Translations under genes and position numbers: made by a program
In this document: positions 1 through 7,649 of the stretch, piece by piece
Position numbering within the stretch: position 1 is the stretch's first letter
Layout of the letters: every line of letters starts with the position of its first letter
The notes under the pieces: model-generated
The model's input: the letters and a program-made list of their open reading frames with translations, nothing else
The model's database searches: none
What the model was told of the DNA's origin: nothing
Origin: an uncultured Phycicoccus sp.
GTDB lineage: Bacteria > Actinomycetota > Actinomycetes > Actinomycetales > Dermatophilaceae
Assembly (NCBI RefSeq): GCF_947495705.1
Contig: NZ_CANLZR010000010.1
Span: 94,454-158,453, forward strand
DNA length: 64,000 nucleotides
Direction: 5' to 3'

Positions 1-72
1 TGCGCCGGCTACGGGTTCGTCAACAACCAGCCCCTCCTGCGCACCGCGTTCCTGGACCGTCCGGCGAGCTGA
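1..72 (+). CDS. C-terminal fragment of an unidentified protein
   Basis: The window opens inside a reading frame that ends with TGA at 70-72. Only the last 23 residues are present (CAGYGFVNNQ then PLLRTAFLDRPAS), too few to name a family. It runs in the same direction as thyA and is separated from it by about 90 bases. Codon use matches the rest of the window, so it is probably the true end of a gene that starts upstream. Confidence 0.5.
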   Translation, partial: CAGYGFVNNQPLLRTAFLDRPAS

Positions 73-150
73 GCGCTGCTGCTCGCGAGCCCACGGGTGG
101 CAGGTGTCGGCGCCGCGCGTCGGCACCTGCCGCCGGGTCCCGGTCCCGAG

Positions 151-156
151 TAGGCT
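151..156 (+). promoter_or_regulatory. -10 box of a probably leaderless thyA promoter
   Basis: TAGGCT lies six bases before the GTG start of thyA, the spacing expected if transcription begins on the start codon. No clear Shine-Dalgarno sequence lies between. The same arrangement recurs at many genes in this window. Confidence 0.5.
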
Positions 157-162
157 CGCCGC

Positions 163-972
163 GTGCGCCAGTACCTCGACCTCCTCGACCACGTGATGAC
201 CACCGGCGTCGAGAAGTCCGACCGCACCGGCACCGGCACCCGCAGCGTCTTCGGGTACCAGATGCGCTTCGACCTCGGCGCCGGGTTCCCGGTGCTCACG
301 ACGAAGAAGCTGCACCTGCGCTCCATCATCGGCGAGCTCCTGTGGTTCCTGCGCGGTGACACCAACGTGCGGTGGCTCCAGGAGCGGCGGATCTCGATCT
401 GGGACGAGTGGGCCGACGAGAACGGCGACCTCGGGCCGGTGTACGGCCACCAGTGGCGCTCGTGGCCGACGCCCGACGGGGGCACGGTCGACCAGATCGC
501 CAGGGTCGTCGAGTCGATCCGCACCAACCCCGACTCGCGCCGGCACATCGTCTCGGCGTGGAACGTCGCCGACGTCGACGACATGGCGCTGCCGCCCTGC
601 CACACGATGTTCCAGTTCTACGTCCGGCCCGCCGCCGACGGTGGCCCGGCCCACCTCGACTGCCAGCTGTACCAGCGCAGTGCCGACGTCTTCCTCGGTG
701 TCCCCTTCAACATCGCGTCCTACGCCCTGCTGACGATGATGGTCGCCCAGCTCACCGGGCTGCGGGCCGGGCACTTCGTGCACACCCTCGGCGACGCGCA
801 CCTGTACGCCAACCATCTCGAGCAGGCCGCCCTCCAGCTGACGCGCGAGCCGCTGCCCCTGCCCACGATGCGCATCACTCCCCGGGACTCCATCGACGCC
901 TACGACCTCGAGGACTTCGAGCTCGTCGGCTACGAGGCGCACCCGTCGATCAAGGCGCCGATCGCCGTATGA
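163..972 (+). CDS. thyA: thymidylate synthase ThyA
   Basis: Converts dUMP to dTMP with methylene-tetrahydrofolate, yielding dihydrofolate, in the cytoplasm. The 269-residue length is normal for ThyA. The catalytic cysteine sits in [12 protein letters not shown] at residue 146, the same number as in E. coli, and the substrate-binding segments RRHIVSAWN and [14 protein letters not shown] are intact. The GTG start follows a TAGGCT -10 box (151-156) by six bases, which suggests a leaderless mRNA. The stop overlaps the folA start (ATGA), so the two enzymes of the thymidylate cycle are translationally coupled. Confidence 0.97.
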   Translation: MRQYLDLLDHVMTTGVEKSDRTGTGTRSVFGYQMRFDLGAGFPVLTTKKLHLRSIIGELLWFLRGDTNVRWLQERRISIWDEWADENGDLGPVYGHQWRSWPTPDGGTVDQIARVVESIRTNPDSRRHIVSAWNVADVDDMALPPCHTMFQFYVRPAADGGPAHLDCQLYQRSADVFLGVPFNIASYALLTMMVAQLTGLRAGHFVHTLGDAHLYANHLEQAALQLTREPLPLPTMRITPRDSIDAYDLEDFELVGYEAHPSIKAPIAV

Positions 973-1436
973 CCAGGGTCTCGCTCATCGCCGCCGTCGG
1001 CCGCAACGGCGTCATCGGCTCGGGCAATGCGATGCCCTGGCACCTGCCGGAGGACTTCGCCTACTTCAAGCGGACGACGATGGGCCACCCGATGGTCATG
1101 GGCCGCAAGACCTTCGACGCGATCGGGCGGGTGCTCCCGGGGCGGCGCAGCATCGTCATCACCCGGCGCCCCGACTGGTCGCATGCGGCCGTCGAGACCG
1201 CCCACTCGCTCGCCGAGGCCCTCTCGCTCGCCGGGCCCGCGGACGAGGTGTTCGTCGTGGGCGGCGGCGAGGTCTACGCCGAGGCGATGCCCTACGCGCA
1301 CCGGCTGCTCGTCACCGAGGTGGACCAGGAACCGGAGGGCGACGTGCACTTCCCGCCGATCGACCCGGCGGCGTGGAGCGAGACCTCGCGCGAGCAGCGG
1401 GACGGCTTCGCCTGGGTCACCTACGACCGTCGCTGA
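969..1436 (+). CDS. folA: dihydrofolate reductase
   Basis: Reduces dihydrofolate made by ThyA back to tetrahydrofolate using NADPH. The 155-residue product is normal for bacterial DHFR. The N-terminal segment has VGRNGVIG and MPWHLPED, whose Asp/Glu pair binds the pterin; MGRKTF and [11 protein letters not shown] follow, and VVGGGEVY binds the cofactor. The ATG overlaps the thyA stop by four bases. Such thyA-folA operons are standard in bacteria. Confidence 0.96.
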   Translation: MTRVSLIAAVGRNGVIGSGNAMPWHLPEDFAYFKRTTMGHPMVMGRKTFDAIGRVLPGRRSIVITRRPDWSHAAVETAHSLAEALSLAGPADEVFVVGGGEVYAEAMPYAHRLLVTEVDQEPEGDVHFPPIDPAAWSETSREQRDGFAWVTYDRR

Positions 1437-1467
1437 CGGCCGCGCCCGTGCCGGCCTCCCGACCGGC

Positions 1468-1800
1468 CTACGTCGGCGGCAGGGACCGGGCGTACTCCAG
1501 CCCCACGGTCACCCAGCGGCGGAGGTCCTCGTCGGCGGCGACGGCCTCGTCGCTGACGCGCAGCCACCCGTCCATCTCGCGACCTCGCATCTCGACGCGT
1601 CTGACCCGCGGCGGGTCCAGCAGGGCCTCGGTCTCGGCGGGGTCGCAGCGGAGCATGAGGCCGCCCTCCCCGCTCGCGGCCACGGCCATGGAGCCGTGGA
1701 CGAGGAAGGCGAGGCCGCCGAACATCCGCTGCTCGGTGAGGTCCCGCTCGCCCTGGACGACGCCGCGGATTCGCTCGGCCAGGACCTGGTCGTACGCCAT
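1468..1800 (-). CDS. TfoX/Sxy N-terminal-domain family protein
   Basis: A 110-residue protein beginning MAYDQVLAERIRGVV and containing EQRMFGGLAFLVHG, the hallmark of the TfoX N-terminal domain. In gamma-proteobacteria this domain is part of competence regulators, but short single-domain actinobacterial versions have no established role. The start is supported by a CATACT -10-like box (complement of 1807-1812) six bases upstream, implying a leaderless transcript. It is divergent from the enoyl-CoA hydratase gene and convergent with folA. Confidence 0.85.
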   Translation of the reverse strand: MAYDQVLAERIRGVVQGERDLTEQRMFGGLAFLVHGSMAVAASGEGGLMLRCDPAETEALLDPPRVRRVEMRGREMDGWLRVSDEAVAADEDLRRWVTVGLEYARSLPPT

Positions 1801-1842
1801 CCGGCCAGTATGGCGGGCGCGACCGGTCGGTAGGGTCGGGGG

Positions 1843-2574
1843 ATGCCCGTCCTCGCCTCCCTCGCCGACCACGTCGCCGTCCTGACCCTCGACCGGCCGG
1901 AACGGCGCAACGCGCTCACCCTCGACGCGCTCGACGAGCTGCACGCGGCGGTCGTGGAGTCCGTGGACGCCGGCGCCCGGGCACTCGTGCTGACCGGCGC
2001 CGACGGTCACTTCTGCGCCGGGGCCGACCTCACCGAGCTCGAGGACGTCTCGTTCACCCAGCGCCTGGCCGAGGTCCTCGAGCACCTCGCCGGCATCCCG
2101 GTCACGACCATCGCGGCCGTCGAGGGCTCGTGCCTGGGCCTGGGGATGCAGCTCGCCCTCGCGTGCGACGTCCGGGTGGTCGCCGACACCGCCCGGTTCG
2201 GGGTCCCCGTCGCGAAGCTCGGGCTCATGGTCGACCACTGGACCCTGGACCGGCTCGCCCGGTTCTGGGGTGAGGGTGCCGCCCGGCACATGGTCCTGAC
2301 CGCCGCGGTCCTCGACGCGGACGACGCGTGGCGGCTCGGGTTCGCCCAGGAGCGTGGCGACCTCGACACCGCGATGGGTGTCGCCGCCCGCGCCACCGGC
2401 CTCGCCCCGCTCACCCAGGCCGGCTCCAAGCAGGGCCTCGGGGTGGAGCGCACGGACGACGAGTCGGTGTCCCGGTACGAGGCCGCGTTCGCCCGGGCGT
2501 GGTCCAGCGACGACCTCGCCGAGGGACGGGCCGCGTTCGCCGAGCGCCGCGAGCCGCGCTTCACGGGGGCCTGA
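1843..2574 (+). CDS. enoyl-CoA hydratase/isomerase family protein
   Basis: A crotonase-fold protein of 243 residues. It has the N-terminal LTLDRPERRNALT motif and two oxyanion-hole segments, FCAGADLTELED and GSCLGLGMQLALACD. The usual catalytic Glu positions are not both evident, so hydratase, isomerase or another crotonase activity remains possible. A TAGGGT box (1831-1836) six bases before the ATG suggests a leaderless promoter. Its stop overlaps the next gene (TGATG), making it the first gene of a run with GNAT, azlC and azlD. Confidence 0.88.
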   Translation: MPVLASLADHVAVLTLDRPERRNALTLDALDELHAAVVESVDAGARALVLTGADGHFCAGADLTELEDVSFTQRLAEVLEHLAGIPVTTIAAVEGSCLGLGMQLALACDVRVVADTARFGVPVAKLGLMVDHWTLDRLARFWGEGAARHMVLTAAVLDADDAWRLGFAQERGDLDTAMGVAARATGLAPLTQAGSKQGLGVERTDDESVSRYEAAFARAWSSDDLAEGRAAFAERREPRFTGA

Positions 2575-3182
2575 TGAGCGAGCACCCGCACGAGCACGGC
2601 CCGGGCGACGGGCACGGCCACGAGCACTCCCCCGGGCCGCTCGCCGACGCCAGCGTCCGCCGGGCACGCCCGAACGACGCCCCCGCCGTCGGCATGGTCC
2701 AGGCCGTCGTCTTCCGGGATGCCTACAGCGGGCGGCTCCCCGACGACGTGCTCGAGGCGTTCGACCCCGAGCCGTTCGCCCGGGCCTGGCGCGAGAGCCT
2801 CACCCACCCCCCGGAGGGCGCCTACCGGCTGCTCGTCGCCTGCGCCGGGGACCAGGTCGTCGGGGCGGCGGCCACCGGGCCGTCGCAGGACCCCGACGCC
2901 GACCCGGCGTGGGGCGAGGTCAGCCTGCTCGCGGTGCATCCCGACGCCCGCCGCCAGGGCCACGGCTCGCGGCTCGTCAACGCCAGCGTCGACCTGCTCC
3001 TCGAGGCCGGTGCCGACGCCGTCACCATCTGGCTGCCGGCCGACGACGACGGCACCCGGGCGTTCCTCACCGGCTCCGGGTTCGGCCCCGACGGCGCCTA
3101 CCGCGACCGCGTCGTCTCGCCACGGGGCGAGACGATGCGCGAGGTGCGACTCGTCGCTCGGATCGCCCCGGACGAGGGATGA
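2574..3182 (+). CDS. GNAT family N-acetyltransferase with His-rich N-terminus
   Basis: A 202-residue GCN5-related acetyltransferase. The acetyl-CoA loop is visible as LLAVHPDARRQGHGSRLVNA around residues 120-140. The first 23 residues are rich in His, Asp and Gly (HPHEHGPGDGHGHEH), which could bind metal, but this is speculative. The substrate is not predictable. Start and stop overlap the neighbouring genes by 1-4 bases, indicating one operon with the hydratase and AzlCD. Confidence 0.87.
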   Translation: MSEHPHEHGPGDGHGHEHSPGPLADASVRRARPNDAPAVGMVQAVVFRDAYSGRLPDDVLEAFDPEPFARAWRESLTHPPEGAYRLLVACAGDQVVGAAATGPSQDPDADPAWGEVSLLAVHPDARRQGHGSRLVNASVDLLLEAGADAVTIWLPADDDGTRAFLTGSGFGPDGAYRDRVVSPRGETMREVRLVARIAPDEG

Positions 3183-3925
3183 CGACCGTCGCCGACACGC
3201 CGCTCCCCGAGGCGCGGCGACGCGAGGTCATGCGGCAGGCGCTCTCCGTCGGCGCCGCGACCGGCGCGTACGGCATCTCCTTCGGCGCGCTCGCCGTCGC
3301 CTCGGGGCTCACCGTGCTGCAGACGCAGGCGCTGTCGCTGCTGCTCTTCAGCGGTGGCTCGCAGTTCGCGGTCGTCGGGGTCCTCGGTGCCGGCGGGTTC
3401 GGCCTGGCGGCGGTGGCGGCGTCCACCCTGCTCGGGGTGCGCAACGGCCTCTACGCCCTCCAGACCTCCCGCTTCCTCGGCGTGGCGGGCCTGCGCCGGC
3501 TCGCAGCCGCCCACCTCACCATCGACGAGTCGACCGCCGTCGGCGTGGCCCAGCCCGAGCGGGCGGCCCAGCGGCTGGGGTTCTGGGTCACCGGGGTCGC
3601 GGTGTTCGTCGGGTGGAACCTCATGACCCTCGTCGGGGCGCTCGTCGGCAACGCCATCGGCGACCCGCGCAGCTACGGTCTCGACGCCGCTGCCGCTGCC
3701 GCGTTCGCCGCGCTGCTGTGGCCGCGCCTGCGCAGCGGAGACGCCGTCGCGACGGCGGTGCTCGCCGCGTTCGTCGCCCTCGTGGCGGCGCCCGCGCTCC
3801 CGGCCGGCGTCCCGGTCATCCTGGCGGCGGGGGCCGCCGTCGCCGTCGGCCTGCGCCGGGGTGGGCGCCACGAGCGCCCGCCGTCGCCGGACGCCGAGCC
3901 GCACGGAGCGGACCCGCTGCCGTGA
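3179..3925 (+). CDS. azlC: AzlC family branched-chain amino acid exporter, large subunit
   Basis: A 248-residue membrane protein. The first hydrophobic block carries the AzlC signature GAYGISFGALAVASG, followed by LLLFSGGSQFAVVG, and there are further transmembrane segments to residue 230. With the small AzlD partner it forms a two-component exporter for branched-chain amino acids and their analogues. The ATG overlaps the GNAT stop and the TGA overlaps the azlD GTG, so stoichiometric production is likely. Confidence 0.9.
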   Translation: MTTVADTPLPEARRREVMRQALSVGAATGAYGISFGALAVASGLTVLQTQALSLLLFSGGSQFAVVGVLGAGGFGLAAVAASTLLGVRNGLYALQTSRFLGVAGLRRLAAAHLTIDESTAVGVAQPERAAQRLGFWVTGVAVFVGWNLMTLVGALVGNAIGDPRSYGLDAAAAAAFAALLWPRLRSGDAVATAVLAAFVALVAAPALPAGVPVILAAGAAVAVGLRRGGRHERPPSPDAEPHGADPLP

Positions 3926-4236
3926 CGACCTGGGCCACCGTGCTCCTCGCCTGCGCCGCCGCCTTCGGGCTCAAGCTGGCGGGCTACCTCGTCCCGGCCG
4001 GGTGGGTCCGGGGTGAGCGTCGCTCCCGCGTCATCGCCCTTCTTCCGGTGGCGCTGCTGGCGGCGCTGGTGGCCGTGCAGACGGTGGTCGGGGACGGCGG
4101 CGCGCTCCTGCTCGACGCAAGGGCCGCCGCGCTGGCTGCGGCGGTCGTGCTGCTCGTGCTGCGCGCGAACTTCCTCGTCGTCGTCGGCGCGGCGGCTGCG
4201 GTCGCCGGGATCCTGCGCGCGCTCGGCTGGGCCTGA
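3922..4236 (+). CDS. azlD: AzlD family branched-chain amino acid exporter, small subunit
   Basis: A 104-residue protein with about four membrane segments, matching the size and position of AzlD. The GTG start overlaps the azlC stop (GTGA). It is predicted to act only together with AzlC. It is the last gene of the rightward run and converges on the chelatase gene eight bases away, with no obvious hairpin between them. Confidence 0.88.
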   Translation: MTTWATVLLACAAAFGLKLAGYLVPAGWVRGERRSRVIALLPVALLAALVAVQTVVGDGGALLLDARAAALAAAVVLLVLRANFLVVVGAAAAVAGILRALGWA

Positions 4237-4244
4237 GCGAGCCG

Positions 4245-4961
4245 TCAGGTCCGCGTCGCCGCGCGGTACCGGTCGAGGACGACGTCGACGACGCGGTCGT
4301 CGGGCAGCAGCGGCCCCGTGACGACCTCCGCGCCGCAGGACTCGAGCCGACGCTGGAAGAAGCCGGGCGCCAGGAGGTAGGACGCCACGACGACCCGCGG
4401 CGCGCCCTCGATCCGCGCCGCGGTGACCCCGCACGCCACGGGCGGACGGGGTCCTGCGGCGTAGGCGAGGCGCACCGGGACCCCGAGCCGCTCACCCAGC
4501 CGTCGGGCCACGTCCGCGGAGTCGGCCTGGGCGCGCTCGTCACTGGACCCCGCCGGGGCGAGGACCACGGCCGCGTCCCGCGGTGCATCGGCCGCTGCGA
4601 GCCGGTCGCGGACGACGTCGACGAGCCGGTCGTCCGGGCCCAGGGCGCCGGTGACGACGACGTCCGGCCGCCCGGCCACCGCCTCCGCCAGGTCGACCCG
4701 GACGTGGAACCCCGCCGCGAGCAGCAGCGGCACGACGACCCCGGCCGGGCCCCCGCCGCCTGCCGGTGGGATCCCGGCGACCACGTCGGCGACCTCGGGG
4801 CCGTGGACGTCGACGTACGCCTCCCGGACGTCGACCTCGGGGAGCCGCGCGGCCACGGCCCGCACGAGCTCTGTCACCGTTTCGCGGCCGCGGGGGTCGC
4901 GGGTGCCGTGCGCGCACACGACGAGCACCGGCGCGGGCGCCTCAGGGGTCACCGGCGCCAC
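4245..4961 (-). CDS. sirohydrochlorin chelatase (CbiX/SirB-like)
   Basis: A 238-residue chelatase with two homologous halves. The first begins LVVCAHGTRDPRG, whose His binds metal; the second contains LAPAGSSDERAQAD, and VVVASYLLAPGFFQRRL follows. It lies directly behind the methyltransferase/dehydrogenase that makes sirohydrochlorin, so insertion of iron to give sirohaem is the likely job; cobalt insertion is the alternative. I chose GTG at 4961 because GGAG lies about four bases upstream; GTG at 4952 is possible. Either start overlaps the upstream stop by 11-20 bases. Confidence 0.85.
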   Translation of the reverse strand: MAPVTPEAPAPVLVVCAHGTRDPRGRETVTELVRAVAARLPEVDVREAYVDVHGPEVADVVAGIPPAGGGGPAGVVVPLLLAAGFHVRVDLAEAVAGRPDVVVTGALGPDDRLVDVVRDRLAAADAPRDAAVVLAPAGSSDERAQADSADVARRLGERLGVPVRLAYAAGPRPPVACGVTAARIEGAPRVVVASYLLAPGFFQRRLESCGAEVVTGPLLPDDRVVDVVLDRYRAATRT

Positions 4962-6180
4962 CGCGCTCCGGGGTCCGGCACACCGGGTCGTCGAGGAACC
5001 CCTCCGCCGCGACGCGTCCCAGGACCACGATCGCCGGCGGGCGCACCCCCGCGTCGGCCATGACCGCAGCCGCCGTCGACACCGTGGCCCGGGTGACCCG
5101 CTCGAGTGCGGTCGAGCCCTTCTCGATGGCCGCGACCGGCAGGTCGGGGTCGACGCCGTCCGCGAGGGCCGCGGCGCAGATCTGCGGCAGCGACGACACC
5201 GCCATGAGGAGCACGACGGTGGCGCCGGCGGCGAGCGCGCCCGTCGTCGCCGGGTCGGCACCGGCGTGCCCGGACGTCACGAGCACGGAGGTCGCGACGC
5301 CGCGCTGGGTGACCGGGATGCCCGCGAGGGCCGGCACGGAGAACGCCGAGGTGATCCCGGGCACCACCTCGACCGGGATGCCCGCTGCCCGGCAGGCGTG
5401 GACCTCCTCGCCCCCGCGCCCGAAGACGTACGGGTCCCCGCCCTTGAACCGCACGACCGTCCGGCCGGCCGCCGCGTGCTCGACGAGGATCCGGTTGATC
5501 TCCTCCTGGGGCACCGGGTGGTTCGTCGGGCTCTTGCCGACGTCGACCACCTCGACGTCCTCGGGCAGCTGCTCGAGGAGCCAGGTGGCGCCGAGCCGGT
5601 CGGTGACGACGACGTCGGCGGTGGCCAGGGCCTCGCGACCGGCCGTCGTGACGAGCCCGGCCGCCCCCGGGCCGCTGCCGACGAGGACGACCCGACCCTC
5701 CCCCGCCCGGTGCCGGCGCAGGTCCACCTGCCCGGACTCGATGTACCGACCGACGGCGTCGCGCACCGCGGCGGCGCGGCGGGGGTCGGGCGGGCCCTGG
5801 TTGACGACGCCGACGCGCAGGTCGCCGTGGGTGCTGGAGGCCGCGACCCGGGCCGACCCCGACGCGCCCTCGGAGGCGTTGACGCACCAGGTGCGGTGGG
5901 CCTCGCACCATGCGGCGACCCGGGCGTTGAGCCCGGCGTCGGACGTGGCCGCCACGACGAGCCAGGCCCCGTGGAGGTCGGGCTCCTCGACGGCCCGGGC
6001 GAGGAGCGAGACATCACCGTGTGAGGCCACGCGTCGCGCCTCGGCCGACGGCTCCGGGTCGACGAGGACGACGTGGGCGCCGTCCTCGACGAAGCGCCGC
6101 GCCCGGCGGACCCCGACCGGTCCGGCCCCGACGACGACGACGCGGCGCCCGGCCAGGTCCAGCCCGACGAGGGTCGTCAC
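4942..6180 (-). CDS. cobA: bifunctional precorrin-2 dehydrogenase / uroporphyrinogen-III C-methyltransferase
   Basis: A 412-residue fusion. Residues 1-150 are a CysG-N-like NAD-dependent dehydrogenase with a GAGPVGVRRA nucleotide loop. Residues 160-400 are a SAM-dependent methyltransferase with VGSGPGAAGL, VVRFKGGDPYVFGRGGEE and VVPGITSAFSVPALAGIPVT. Together they take uroporphyrinogen III to precorrin-2 and then sirohydrochlorin, and the chelatase downstream completes sirohaem. The third CysG activity (ferrochelatase) is therefore a separate gene here. The GTG start overlaps the dapB stop (GTGA). Confidence 0.92.
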   Translation of the reverse strand: MTTLVGLDLAGRRVVVVGAGPVGVRRARRFVEDGAHVVLVDPEPSAEARRVASHGDVSLLARAVEEPDLHGAWLVVAATSDAGLNARVAAWCEAHRTWCVNASEGASGSARVAASSTHGDLRVGVVNQGPPDPRRAAAVRDAVGRYIESGQVDLRRHRAGEGRVVLVGSGPGAAGLVTTAGREALATADVVVTDRLGATWLLEQLPEDVEVVDVGKSPTNHPVPQEEINRILVEHAAAGRTVVRFKGGDPYVFGRGGEEVHACRAAGIPVEVVPGITSAFSVPALAGIPVTQRGVATSVLVTSGHAGADPATTGALAAGATVVLLMAVSSLPQICAAALADGVDPDLPVAAIEKGSTALERVTRATVSTAAAVMADAGVRPPAIVVLGRVAAEGFLDDPVCRTPERGGAGDP

Positions 6181-6926
6181 CCGCCGAGCCCGAGATAGTG
6201 CTCGAGGCCGACCGTCAGCCCGGGGCGGCCGGAGACCTGACGGACCGCCGCGAGCACCCCGGTCATGAACGAGGCCCGGTCGAAGGAGTCGTGCCGCAGG
6301 GTGAGGGTCTCGCCGGCACCGCCGAGGAGGACCTCCTGGTGGGCCACGAGGCCGCGGAGGCGCACCGAGTGCACCGGGATGCCGTGCACGCGGGCTCCCC
6401 GTGCGCCGTCGGGGTCGTGGGTCGTTGCGTCGGGGACGGCAGCGGCGCCGGCCTCGTCGCGGGCTGCGCCGATGAGCTCGGCGGTGCGGGCTGCCGTGCC
6501 CGACGGCGCGTCGACCTTGTCGGGGTGGTGCAGCTCGACGACCTCGACGGACTCGAAGAAGGGCGCGGCCCGGCGGGCGAACTCCATCATGAGGACGGCC
6601 CCGACGGCGAAGTTGGGCGCGACGAGCACCCCGACGTCCGGCTGCTCGGCGAGCTGGGCGCGGAGGGTGTCGAGCCGCTCGCCGGACCAGCCGGTGGTGC
6701 CGACGACGACGTGGACCCCCTGCTCGACGCAGTGGGCGACATTGGCCGGTGAGGCGTCCGGGACCGAGAACTCGACGACGACGTCCGCGCCGCCGAGGTC
6801 CCCGAGGTCGTCACCGGCGTCGTAGCGCCCCACGAGCCGCAGATCGTCTGCTGCCTCCACGGCCGCGCACACCGTGGACCCCATCCGGCCCGCAGCACCG
6901 ATGACGGCCACCGTCGTCACACTCAT
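6177..6926 (-). CDS. dapB: 4-hydroxy-tetrahydrodipicolinate reductase
   Basis: Reduces the dihydrodipicolinate precursor on the way to diaminopimelate and lysine. The 249-residue protein has the N-terminal nucleotide loop VIGAAGRMGS, the VVGTTGWS segment, and the catalytic ELHHPDKVDAPSGTA motif with His-His and Lys. I chose ATG 6926 over GTG 6935 because a TACAGT box (complement of 6934-6939) lies seven bases before the ATG, which points to leaderless initiation there. It leads a leftward unit with the sirohaem genes, an unusual pairing that may simply reflect co-orientation. Confidence 0.95.
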   Translation of the reverse strand: MSVTTVAVIGAAGRMGSTVCAAVEAADDLRLVGRYDAGDDLGDLGGADVVVEFSVPDASPANVAHCVEQGVHVVVGTTGWSGERLDTLRAQLAEQPDVGVLVAPNFAVGAVLMMEFARRAAPFFESVEVVELHHPDKVDAPSGTAARTAELIGAARDEAGAAAVPDATTHDPDGARGARVHGIPVHSVRLRGLVAHQEVLLGGAGETLTLRHDSFDRASFMTGVLAAVRQVSGRPGLTVGLEHYLGLGG

Positions 6927-7005
6927 GGCGGCCACTGTAGCCAGCCCCGGGTGCGGCCCGGGCGCGTGCCCGGGCCGCCCCGACCGCCCCGGTGTTTACG
7001 TTTCG

Positions 7006-7035
7006 TTCATCTTCCGTCCACCTGTGGGGTACCCT
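7006..7035 (+). promoter_or_regulatory. putative promoter of the 45-residue gene
   Basis: TTCATC (7006-7011) and TACCCT (7030-7035) are separated by 18 bases. Just downstream is a near-repeat, GGTGAACAACAGGTGAAC. The promoter is weak by consensus and is proposed only from its position ahead of a small gene with a good ribosome site. Confidence 0.35.
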
Positions 7036-7075
7036 GAAGGTGAACAACAGGTGAACGAGCCGGAAGGGGGCTCCC

Positions 7076-7213
7076 ATGAAGAAGGTCGCGACCACGACGA
7101 CCCGCAACGGCCTGGCCGTGCGCTGGGTGCCGGTCGTCGACACCGACGGACGGACCCGGATGGAGATGCGCTGGCGCACGCCGCACCAGCTCCGTCCCCG
7201 CACCGCCGCCTGA
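7076..7213 (+). CDS. small conserved-looking hypothetical protein (45 aa)
   Basis: A 45-residue basic protein starting MKKVATTTTRNGLAVRWVPV and ending in RPRTAA. The ribosome site GGAAGGGGG lies a few bases before the ATG, and a strong hairpin follows the stop, so it looks like a complete single-gene unit. It has no transmembrane segment. I do not recognise the family. The Thr-rich start and charged tail do not suggest an enzyme. Confidence 0.65.
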   Translation: MKKVATTTTRNGLAVRWVPVVDTDGRTRMEMRWRTPHQLRPRTAA

Positions 7214-7231
7214 CGACGCCGCACCCGCACC

Positions 7232-7272
7232 GCGAGAGGCCCGCTCCACCACTGGTGGCGCGGGCCTCTCGC
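7232..7272. terminator. bidirectional terminator hairpin
   Basis: GCGAGAGGCCCG (7232-7243) pairs perfectly with CGGGCCTCTCGC (7261-7272), and an inner CCACC/GGTGG stem (7246-7250 with 7254-7258) extends it. It lies between two convergent small genes and has no T-run, as is common in very GC-rich genomes. Confidence 0.75.
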
Positions 7273-7290
7273 ATGCCGACGGTGCGGCCG

Positions 7291-7479
7291 TCACGCCCAG
7301 GCCGCTCCCCCACCGGGTCGCGGGCCGCGCTCGGGCCAGCCGGGCTCGCCGAGCGCCTCGGGATCGACCGGTGGGACGCCGCGACGCGAACAAGCGTCGC
7401 GCTCGTCCTCGACGACGTCGCGGTCCGTCGTGGCGACCTTCGCGCCGTGCGACGTGCCGCGGGTTCTCTTGAGCCCCAT
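7291..7479 (-). CDS. putative small hypothetical protein (62 aa)
   Basis: A 62-residue frame beginning MGLKRTRGTSHGAKVATTDR, with an acidic centre and a Gly/Pro-rich tail. A G-run ribosome site (AGGGGGG) lies about five bases upstream, and it converges on the 7076 gene across a strong shared hairpin, which supports it being real. Upstream is an inverted repeat, TTACC-TCAC-GGTAA (7520-7533), in the promoter position. There is no recognisable domain. Confidence 0.5.
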   Translation of the reverse strand: MGLKRTRGTSHGAKVATTDRDVVEDERDACSRRGVPPVDPEALGEPGWPERGPRPGGGAAWA

Positions 7480-7519
7480 GTCATCCCCCCTGATCGACCA
7501 CTCGGCCCCCCGGCCGCGA

Positions 7520-7533
7520 TTACCTCACGGTAA
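7520..7533. promoter_or_regulatory. inverted repeat upstream of the 62-residue gene
   Basis: TTACC and GGTAA flank a four-base spacer (TCAC), about 41 bases before the start codon of the leftward small gene. The spacing suits a repressor or activator site, but the protein that binds it is unknown. Confidence 0.35.
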
Positions 7534-7596
7534 CCCATGGTCGGCGGCGAGCCTGTCCCGAAGCGGCCACCGTCACCGGACGGCCGCCGGACACGA

Positions 7597-7633
7597 CGGA
7601 GCCCCGGCGCACCTGGGGTGCACCGGGGCTCCG
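7597..7633 (-). terminator. terminator downstream of pnp
   Basis: CGGAGCCCCGG (7597-7607) and CCGGGGCTCCG (7623-7633) form a perfect 11-base stem that the inner GC-rich bases can extend. It lies 17 bases past the pnp stop and has no T-tract. Confidence 0.75.
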
Positions 7634-7649
7634 GTCGGTCGGCCTGCGA

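Noticed and set aside
4245..6180. Sirohaem genes as part of B12 synthesis
   Set aside because: No other cob/cbi genes are present and a B12 import operon lies elsewhere; dehydrogenase-methyltransferase plus chelatase fits sirohaem better, though cobalt insertion is not excluded.
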